DNA of 7,044 nt, taken from positions 1-7,044 of the forward strand of contig CAZSMC010000133.1 of the NCBI GenBank assembly GCA_964607755.1, written 5' to 3'. Below, piece after piece: positions 1 through 4,883 of the stretch (position 1 is its first letter; each line of letters starts with the position of its first letter). The stretch comes from CAZSMC01 sp964607755. GTDB taxonomy: Bacteria; Zhuqueibacterota; Zhuqueibacteria; Residuimicrobiales; Krinioviventaceae. The position numbers and the translations under genes were made by a program. The notes beneath the pieces were generated by a model. It ran no database searches. It worked only from the letters and a program-made list of their open reading frames with translations, and had not been told where the DNA came from.

Positions 1-74
1 CGAACCATAGTTAATAACGTATTGTATCAAAACAAGTTATGCTTATTTAAACCAGTTGCGATATTAAGATTATC

Positions 75-320
75 ATGTGCAGAACGTCATGGCATGCGCC
101 AAACATTTTGCAAAGTGACTGGAGTTTTCTCGGTTTTGACAAAATTGCACTCCGTCCCGGCGAAACCAAAACAGTCTCGTTCATGTTGTCAGTCCGGGAG
201 CTCGCCTGGTTCCATCCGGAACAAAAAGCCTGGCTGATAGAGCCGGGGCAACACACTGTCTTTGTTGGGGCGTCTTCAAAAAACGGTGAGCTGCTAAAAG
301 AGACTTTTATGATTCTTTGA
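75..320 (+). pseudogene. C-terminal remnant of a family 3 glycoside hydrolase (Fn3-like domain only)
   Basis: The frame ending at the TGA of 318-320 encodes the end of the fibronectin-III-like domain that closes GH3 beta-glucosidases and beta-xylosidases. The pattern is GFDKIALRPGETKTVSF, then ELAWF, then a Trp-containing EPGQHTVFVGASS strand, matching the family's usual 'gF.kv.L.pGes.tv.f...l.....wvvepG.f.v.vG.Ss'. Recognisable similarity starts only near base 123. The same frame has stop codons at 12-17 and 48-50, and neither other forward frame continues the domain upstream, so both catalytic GH3 domains are missing. The ATG at 75 has no clear ribosome binding site. A deletion, or an insertion or rearrangement just upstream, probably cut the gene. 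A frameshifted intact gene is unlikely, because bases 1-120 show no GH3-like sequence in any forward frame. The domain call is fairly sure; whether this piece is expressed is doubtful. Confidence 0.65.
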
Positions 321-424
321 AAATGTTTGGCAAAAGATCGATTTTTATTTCTTGGATATAAAACAAGATGCAAAAAAATTACTATGAGAATGAATTAGAT
401 ATCGTGAGTAGCCATGCTTGCTGC

Positions 425-456
425 CCTCCGCGTTCTCCGCGTGCTTGGCGGTTCAA
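425..456. repeat. Possible dispersed intergenic repeat (CCTCCGCG...GGCGGTTCAA)
   Basis: A 32-bp G+C-rich block with two CCGCG direct units (429-433 and 438-442) and a GGCGG unit (447-451) stands out sharply from A+T-rich flanks. From memory, sequences of the form 'CTCCGCGTTCTCCGCGTGCTTGGCGG' recur between genes in many environmental bacterial genomes. Only one copy is in this window, so repeat status is inference. Confidence 0.35.
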
Positions 457-531
457 TTTTTTAACATACAATTCAAATCTAAACTTTTCGTCTAGCCAAA
501 GAAAGCAGCTCATTTTATTTCCACATACCCA

Positions 532-560
532 TTGAAATTAATCAGAAAAATGACCATATT
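532..560 (+). promoter_or_regulatory. Candidate sigma-70-like promoter for the Tat-exported oxidoreductase
   Basis: TTGAAA at 532-537 (5 of 6 matches to the -35 consensus) is 17 bp from CATATT at 555-560 (4 of 6 to the -10). It would start transcription near 567, about 45 bases before the GTG start at 612. In such A+T-rich DNA a match of this quality can arise by chance, and many FCB bacteria use divergent promoter motifs. Confidence 0.3.
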
Positions 561-611
561 TCAGCATAAAGATTAAAACAAGGCAAGACGATTTAACGGA
601 AGGAGTTTATT

Positions 612-1976
612 GTGAAATCGCAACAATCTGAAGGAAAAGACACTCTTGATCGCCGCACTTTTTTAAAAGGCGTGACAGCCGCAACAGCGTTCACCATCGT
701 GCCGAGTCATGTTTTGGGAAAAGACAAAAAAGCGCCTAGCGACAAAATGAACATCGCCGGAGTTGGAGTCGGTGGTATGGGTAAAAGCAATCTGGAAAAC
801 ATGGAATCGGAAAACATTGTCGCCTTGTGCGACGTGGATTGGGATCACGCCGCGGAAACGTTTGAAAAATATCCCGATGCCAATCGCTACAAAGATTTTC
901 GTGTTATGCTGGAAAAGGAAAAGGATATCGACGGTGTTCTCATCGCAACGCCGGATCACACGCACGCTATCGTCACGTTGACGGCCATGGAATTGGGCAA
1001 ACACGTGTACACCCAAAAGCCTCTCACTCGCACCGTGTCCGAAGCCCGGGCATTGACCAACGCGGCGAAAAAACAGCAACTGGTCACCCAGATGGGCAAT
1101 CAGGGTCATTCCGGCGAAGACATCCGGTTAATCTCCGAATGGATCGCTGACGGCGCCATTGGCCCAGTGCGCGAGGTGCATGCCTGGACCAACCGTCCGG
1201 TGTGGCCCCAGGGCGTGTACAAACGACCGGAACCGATGGAGGTGCCGGAAAAACTGGCCTGGGATTTGTTCATCGGTCCCTCCCCCTACCGGGAATACAA
1301 CGAAATCTATCATCCGTTCAAATGGCGCGGCTGGAAAGATTTTGGCACCGGTGCACTCGGCGACATGGGCTGCCATATCATTGATCATGCGTATACTGCG
1401 CTCAAGTTGCGATATCCCACCAAGGTGACAGCCAGCAAAACCACGCAGTTCGATCCGGATGAAATCTGGACAAGAATTGAAAACACAGAAACATATCCTT
1501 TTTCATCCATTGTCACTTATGAGTTTCCCGAACGCGAAGATATGCCGCCGGTAAAAATCATGTGGTACGACGGCGGATTACAGCCGCCGCGTCCGGAAGA
1601 GCTGGAACCCGGCCGGGAGATGCCGGATAGTGGCATTCTGTTCGTCGGTGAAAAAGGAAAATTATTGAGCGGCGGGGGCATGACGCGCCTGATTCCGGAA
1701 ACGTTCATGCAGGCTTATGAGCTGCCGGAAAAAACCATTCCCCGCATCGAAGGGACTCACGAACAAAACTGGATCGAATGCTGCAAGGAATTGAAAACCG
1801 CCAGCTCGCATTTTATCTACGCCGGACCTTTGACCGAGTCTGTACTTTTGGGTAACATCGCTTTGAGATTCCCCTATCAGATTCTAAAATACGATTGGAA
1901 AAACATGCAATTCAAAAACAACGAAGAAGCAACATCACTGTTGAAACATGATTATCGCGAAGGCTGGACGATTTAA
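612..1976 (+). CDS. Tat-exported Gfo/Idh/MocA family oxidoreductase
   Basis: A 454-residue NAD(P)-dependent oxidoreductase of the Gfo/Idh/MocA family, which oxidises, reduces or epimerises sugars and their derivatives. The start is GTG, six bases after a strong GGAAGGAG at 598-605. The N-terminus is a twin-arginine signal (DRRTFLKG at residues 13-20, then a hydrophobic stretch ending near VLG), so the folded, cofactor-loaded enzyme is probably exported. The Rossmann glycine motif GVGVGGMG is at residues 50-57, and the acidic CDVD follows at 73-76. The usual EKP is QKP here (135-137, YTQKPL), which keeps the key lysine and is, from memory, common among Tat-type members. MGNQGHS (161-167) and GDMGCHIID (250-258) mark the C-terminal substrate domain, with H255 as the likely catalytic histidine. 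It converges on another family member and shares a terminator with it. The substrate is unknown; a GH109-type glycosidase is a less likely alternative. Confidence 0.93.
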   Translation: MKSQQSEGKDTLDRRTFLKGVTAATAFTIVPSHVLGKDKKAPSDKMNIAGVGVGGMGKSNLENMESENIVALCDVDWDHAAETFEKYPDANRYKDFRVMLEKEKDIDGVLIATPDHTHAIVTLTAMELGKHVYTQKPLTRTVSEARALTNAAKKQQLVTQMGNQGHSGEDIRLISEWIADGAIGPVREVHAWTNRPVWPQGVYKRPEPMEVPEKLAWDLFIGPSPYREYNEIYHPFKWRGWKDFGTGALGDMGCHIIDHAYTALKLRYPTKVTASKTTQFDPDEIWTRIENTETYPFSSIVTYEFPEREDMPPVKIMWYDGGLQPPRPEELEPGREMPDSGILFVGEKGKLLSGGGMTRLIPETFMQAYELPEKTIPRIEGTHEQNWIECCKELKTASSHFIYAGPLTESVLLGNIALRFPYQILKYDWKNMQFKNNEEATSLLKHDYREGWTI

Positions 1977-1984
1977 ATGTACAT

Positions 1985-2017
1985 CTTCATCCGGAGGCAT
2001 GCAATTTCCGGATGAAG
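1985..2017. terminator. Bidirectional hairpin terminator between two convergent oxidoreductase genes
   Basis: CTTCATCCGGA (1985-1995) pairs perfectly with TCCGGATGAAG (2007-2017), giving an 11-bp stem and an 11-base loop. It sits 8 bases after the TAA of the plus-strand gene and one base from the stop codon of the minus-strand gene, filling the convergent gap. On the plus strand it is followed by TTTATT. On the minus strand the downstream tract is weaker (ATGTACATTT), so termination may be imperfect in that direction. Confidence 0.75.
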
Positions 2018-2018
2018 T

Positions 2019-3023
2019 TTATTCGGCCAGAGTAATCACCACATCTGACCTGGCGCTCTTATAAGCGTGATGAATAATTTCCAGGGTATCGCGTACATCA
2101 TCGATGCTGGAAAGAGGGGGAACATCGTGGAGGATATAATCAGTAAATGCTTTGGCCTGGTTGACAAATGAATTCTCATATTCTACATCACTATCGATTT
2201 TTTCATTATTTAAGTAGCAGGCGTTGGTGATCACCAGGTTGTTCTTTTCCCCGACAATATGAATGCCGTTAATCGTGGCCTCAGCACTGCCGGCCCACGT
2301 TTGCATTAGCATGGCAATAGAATTATCCGGATAATACAAATTGACTTGTGCTGTATCTTCACCTTCCATTTGTTTCAGGACACGCTTTGAGGTAAAAGCG
2401 TGCAGTTTTATCGGCTTGCCCAAAAGATAAAGTGCCTGATAAACAAGATGACACCCTTTATCCATAAGAACACCACCAGATACCAGTTTCTTTTTCGCCC
2501 GCCACCCGGCTGTTTGCGCCTCGGTAAGCGAGTGGGTGCAAATAAACGACGCCTGAATAACTCCGCCCAGTTCGACGCTCTCAAGCACTTGCTTGGCCTT
2601 TTTTATCGCATTACGATAAACATAATTATGCGACGGAAAAATTTTTAATCCTTTCTCATCTGCCAGTTGTTTGATCTTGTCCACGTGCTTGGTTTTGGTC
2701 ACGACCGGTTTTTCCACCATGACGTGCTTGTCGTTATTCAACGCCGCGACGATCTGGTCATAGTGAAAAGTGTTGATGCTGCTGATAATCAAAGCGTCCA
2801 GCGAAGGATCAACAACCATGTTGTCAAAGCTGTCGTACGCCTGAATGCCCCATTCCCGACACGTATCTTGCAATTCCTGCTGCAGTCGCTTCCGGTTGTC
2901 TTTGTTGCCGTGCAAAATATGTGTCATGCCGGTGATATTGGCTTCCGGATTGACTTGAAAGCCTTTGAAATGCAGCGGCGCTACGGTACCCAGTCCAACG
3001 ACACCGATGTTCAATGTGCTCAT
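2019..3023 (-). CDS. Cytoplasmic Gfo/Idh/MocA family oxidoreductase
   Basis: A 334-residue protein without a signal peptide, at the usual length for cytoplasmic Gfo/Idh/MocA dehydrogenases. The Rossmann nucleotide-binding motif is at the very N-terminus (GVVGLGTVA, residues 7-15). SSINTFHY (81-88) corresponds to the family's 's.p...H' segment. The signature EKP is intact (VEKPVV, 103-108) and supplies the catalytic lysine. GGVLMDKGCH (183-192) gives the conserved D188, G190 and H192 of the substrate site. The ATG at 3021-3023 is preceded on its own strand by GGGAGGA (3033-3039) with a 9-base gap, which supports this start. It is transcribed toward the Tat-exported paralogue and away from the secreted hydrolase. 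The exact substrate (an inositol, hexose or uronate derivative) cannot be read from the sequence. Sequence similarity to the neighbouring paralogue is low, so this is not a recent tandem duplication. Confidence 0.92.
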   Translation of the reverse strand: MSTLNIGVVGLGTVAPLHFKGFQVNPEANITGMTHILHGNKDNRKRLQQELQDTCREWGIQAYDSFDNMVVDPSLDALIISSINTFHYDQIVAALNNDKHVMVEKPVVTKTKHVDKIKQLADEKGLKIFPSHNYVYRNAIKKAKQVLESVELGGVIQASFICTHSLTEAQTAGWRAKKKLVSGGVLMDKGCHLVYQALYLLGKPIKLHAFTSKRVLKQMEGEDTAQVNLYYPDNSIAMLMQTWAGSAEATINGIHIVGEKNNLVITNACYLNNEKIDSDVEYENSFVNQAKAFTDYILHDVPPLSSIDDVRDTLEIIHHAYKSARSDVVITLAE

Positions 3024-3100
3024 GGATGTGTGTCCTCCCGTTAATTTAAAAACCTGTATGCAAGAATGTCATTATTAATAACAATAGTCATGAAAAAAAG

Positions 3101-3116
3101 AATCCAAAGTTGGATT
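3101..3116. promoter_or_regulatory. Possible operator: AATCCAA-AG-TTGGATT palindrome in a divergent promoter region
   Basis: A 7+7 bp inverted repeat with a two-base centre lies between the divergent oxidoreductase and hydrolase genes, 77 bp before the former's start and about 22 bp before the candidate -35 of the latter. The two-base loop is too tight for a stable RNA hairpin, so a binding site for a dimeric regulator is the more natural reading. No regulator gene is in the window. Confidence 0.3.
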
Positions 3117-3138
3117 TAATTTTTTGAATTTTTGCACA

Positions 3139-3167
3139 TTGATTTTGTGTTTTTTATTTGATATACT
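3139..3167 (+). promoter_or_regulatory. Candidate promoter for the secreted hydrolase
   Basis: TTGATT (3139-3144) and TATACT (3162-3167) are 17 bp apart and match 4 of 6 and 5 of 6 of the sigma-70 consensus. The predicted transcript would begin near 3174 and give a leader of about 23 bases carrying the GGGGA ribosome binding site at 3185-3189. Position and spacing fit well, but the surrounding DNA is very T-rich, which makes chance matches likely. Confidence 0.45.
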
Positions 3168-3196
3168 TGAAGGTGAACAAAAGTGGGGAATGCTTT

Positions 3197-4360
3197 ATGA
3201 GAAAATGCATGATTTGTTTTTCTTTTTGGACGTTCTGTTTTATCACAATAGCAGTTTCGTTATTCGCCCAGATTGACCCGGATATCGATGCCCGTTTGGA
3301 ACGCCGATCGCACACTTTTCAGGAAACGACGTTGCCTTATCGGCTTTACATTCCTGAGGACTATAAGCCGTCGCAAAATTATCCGCTGCTGGTGTTTCTT
3401 CACGGCGCGCGCTGGGCCGGCACAGACAACGTGTCGCAACTGGACAATGAACTCGCACTGTACTGGATCGACTCGACGCGACAGGCAACAGAGCCCGCGT
3501 TCATTGTTTATCCGCAAATTCCTCGCGGCACGGCGTGGGAAAAAGTCTCCGGCAAAATCGAGGCTCTTCCAGCCAATCCTGAACTCGAAACCGTGGACAG
3601 CCTGCTGGATTCGCTTGTCCGCGAATTCTCCATCGACGCTGAACGGCTTGCTGTGTGCGGCAAATCCATTGGCGGACTCGGTGTCTACGGCATGCTGGCG
3701 CGCTATCCGAACCGCTTTGCAGCCGCCATTCCCGCTGCCGGACGATATGCGTATAAAAATATCGAACACCTCGCCCAAACCTCAATGTGGATTTTCCATA
3801 ACAGGGATGACAATGTGGTGCCGGTTGAGCAATCGCGGCACGTGGTCAGCGAACTTGAAAATCTAGGTAAAACGGTTTTCTACACCCATTGTCATTTTCA
3901 TGACGGCACGTGTCAACCGGCTCCGGATGATTCCATCGACCAGGCCATTCAATCGGGAATCGCTCATTTCTATTCCGAATTTGACGATGCCGGTCACCAG
4001 TTGGAGCCGAATGTTGTAAATACGTACGGTTTGTATCGATGGGTCTTTGCTCAGCGAAAAGAGGCAACAGCTATTTTTGAGCACGATTTAAAAACAGATG
4101 CCATCCGGCTCGAACAAAACAGTCCCAATCCGTTTAACAACAAAACAAGGTTCACGTTTCATTTGCCAGGATATGAAAAAGTAAAACTTGAAATATTTAA
4201 CATTCAAAGTCAAAAAGTGACCACACTTTTGAACGGCTATAAAACTCCAGGGCAGCACACGGTTAACTGGAACGCCAACGGCTTATCCAGCGGAGTGTAT
4301 TTTTTCAAGCTATCAACACCCTCGTTCGAACGGACGCGGGCTTGTGTTTTACAGAAATAA
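3197..4360 (+). CDS. Secreted alpha/beta-hydrolase (COG4099-like esterase/peptidase) with T9SS sorting tail
   Basis: The ATG at 3197 is preferred over the upstream TTG at 3158: it follows GGGGA by seven bases and starts directly with a signal peptide (residues 1-24, hydrophobic core CFITIAVSLFA). The 387-residue product has an alpha/beta-hydrolase domain (about 45-288). Its oxyanion-hole motif is LHGARWAGTDN (68-78), the nucleophile elbow is GKSIGG with S157, the likely acid is D205 in HNRDDNVVP, and the histidine is H267 in DAGH. This layout resembles COG4099 predicted peptidases and PHB-depolymerase-like or carbohydrate esterases. Residues 304-387 form a type IX secretion C-terminal domain (LEQNSPNPFN, then GVYFFKL), implying passage through the outer membrane and release or surface anchoring. 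About 30 extra residues rich in His and Cys lie between D205 and H267. Nearby sugar genes suggest a polymer esterase, but the substrate is unknown. Confidence 0.88.
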   Translation: MRKCMICFSFWTFCFITIAVSLFAQIDPDIDARLERRSHTFQETTLPYRLYIPEDYKPSQNYPLLVFLHGARWAGTDNVSQLDNELALYWIDSTRQATEPAFIVYPQIPRGTAWEKVSGKIEALPANPELETVDSLLDSLVREFSIDAERLAVCGKSIGGLGVYGMLARYPNRFAAAIPAAGRYAYKNIEHLAQTSMWIFHNRDDNVVPVEQSRHVVSELENLGKTVFYTHCHFHDGTCQPAPDDSIDQAIQSGIAHFYSEFDDAGHQLEPNVVNTYGLYRWVFAQRKEATAIFEHDLKTDAIRLEQNSPNPFNNKTRFTFHLPGYEKVKLEIFNIQSQKVTTLLNGYKTPGQHTVNWNANGLSSGVYFFKLSTPSFERTRACVLQK

Positions 4361-4374
4361 GGCAACCATTTTTT

Positions 4375-4450
4375 AGCCACTGATCTTCACCGATTCAGCA
4401 CGGAAAAAAAGCTCGCCACACCGGTGTTTGATCCGTGTAAATCAATAGCT
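4375..4450. repeat. Degenerate inverted repeat in the spacer after the hydrolase gene
   Basis: AGCCACTGATCTTCACCGATT (4375-4395) is an imperfect inverted match to ATCCGTGTAAATCAATAGCT (4431-4450). Between them is a perfect 10-bp palindrome, ACACCGGTGT (4418-4427). From memory, 'agccactgatt..caccgat' and 'atccgtgtaaatc' are arms of a repeat common between genes in environmental genomes. Lying 14 bases after the hydrolase stop, it could also act as a weak terminator. Only one copy is seen here. Confidence 0.45.
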
Positions 4451-4679
4451 CAATTTATACTGTTTTAAGCACTGTACTTTGAACAGCATCTAATTATTTT
4501 GTTGAACATAAAAGCGCGGATTTGAATAAAATAAATCCCATATTCGTTATTGCATTTCATACAATAAAGATTTAAAATGTAATATTTAAAAGATTCAAAA
4601 ATAAGGATCATGAATGATGAAAACGTTGAGCCAAAAAGAAATGAAAAAGAACATTTTTGAATAAAAAGGAGAAAGAGAT
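4451..4679. other. A+T-rich spacer between metabolic and defence genes
   Basis: About 230 bases of strongly A+T-rich DNA without a convincing gene. It must hold the promoter of the downstream methyltransferase unit, but I see no clear -35/-10 pair. Two overlapping 16-codon frames (from ATG 4610 and ATG 4614, the latter ending at 4664) are preceded by AAGG at 4603-4606. They are too short to call as genes, though a leader peptide cannot be excluded. AAGGAG at 4666-4671 belongs to the ORF that follows. Confidence 0.5.
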
Positions 4680-4883
4680 ATGGAAAATAATTGGATAATA
4701 AATGAAGCAAACAAAGCAGATAAAAGCAACGGTTTTCTCATTCTTGAAAATCCTGAACAAAAACAATATCTTGACGATATTTTAATTAATAAATACTGGC
4801 CATTTATCCGAACGAGATTAAAAGAGACCTATTATAATTATAATCCATGTTTTTTATACCGGCAACATAAAAAGGCTTTGTAA
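4680..4883 (+). CDS. Small hypothetical protein coupled to the DNA methyltransferase gene
   Basis: A 67-residue ORF starts at ATG 4680, eight bases after AAGGAG (4666-4671), and its TAA overlaps the ATG of the next gene by one base (TAATG at 4881-4885), an arrangement typical of translational coupling. I do not recognise the protein. It has no signal peptide, membrane segment or obvious helix-turn-helix. The middle (PEQKQYLDDILINKYW) looks helical, and the C-terminus is rich in Tyr and basic residues. Its codons are far more A+T-rich than those of the next gene, so it may be an accessory acquired separately or a chance frame. In favour are the clear ribosome binding site and the exact junction; against are its short length and lack of known family. 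A control (C) protein of the restriction system is conceivable, but no DNA-binding motif supports it. Confidence 0.45.
   Translation: MENNWIINEANKADKSNGFLILENPEQKQYLDDILINKYWPFIRTRLKETYYNYNPCFLYRQHKKAL

Larger units (their letters stand above)
321..611. other. Intergenic spacer, 291 bp, without a gene
   Basis: No plausible coding frame lies between the GH3 remnant and the oxidoreductase start. It is A+T-rich except for a G+C-rich island at 425-456 that looks like a dispersed repeat, and it carries a candidate promoter at 532-560 for the downstream gene. No convincing terminator hairpin follows the GH3 remnant. Confidence 0.6.

Noticed and set aside
663..1109. 148-codon minus-strand ORF inside the Tat-exported oxidoreductase gene
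   Set aside because: The opposite strand encodes a complete, well-conserved oxidoreductase with all motifs; the antisense product resembles nothing.
3041..3100. A sigma-70 promoter for the minus-strand oxidoreductase
   Set aside because: Several weak -35/-10 combinations exist on the minus strand (for example TTGTTA with CATACA), but none stands out from the A+T-rich background.
3158..3196. Upstream TTG start for the secreted hydrolase, adding 13 residues
   Set aside because: It would place the start inside the candidate -10 region, has no ribosome binding site, and puts polar residues before the signal peptide. ATG 3197 has GGGGA at a good distance.
4418..4427. ACACCGGTGT palindrome as a stand-alone regulator site
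   Set aside because: It lies inside the larger degenerate inverted repeat, downstream of a gene and far from any start, so it is better treated as part of that repeat.
4610..4664. Two overlapping 16-codon frames starting at ATG 4610 and ATG 4614
   Set aside because: They are preceded by AAGG but are very short, lysine- and glutamate-rich as expected from A-rich DNA, and have no recognisable feature. A leader peptide remains possible but is not supported.
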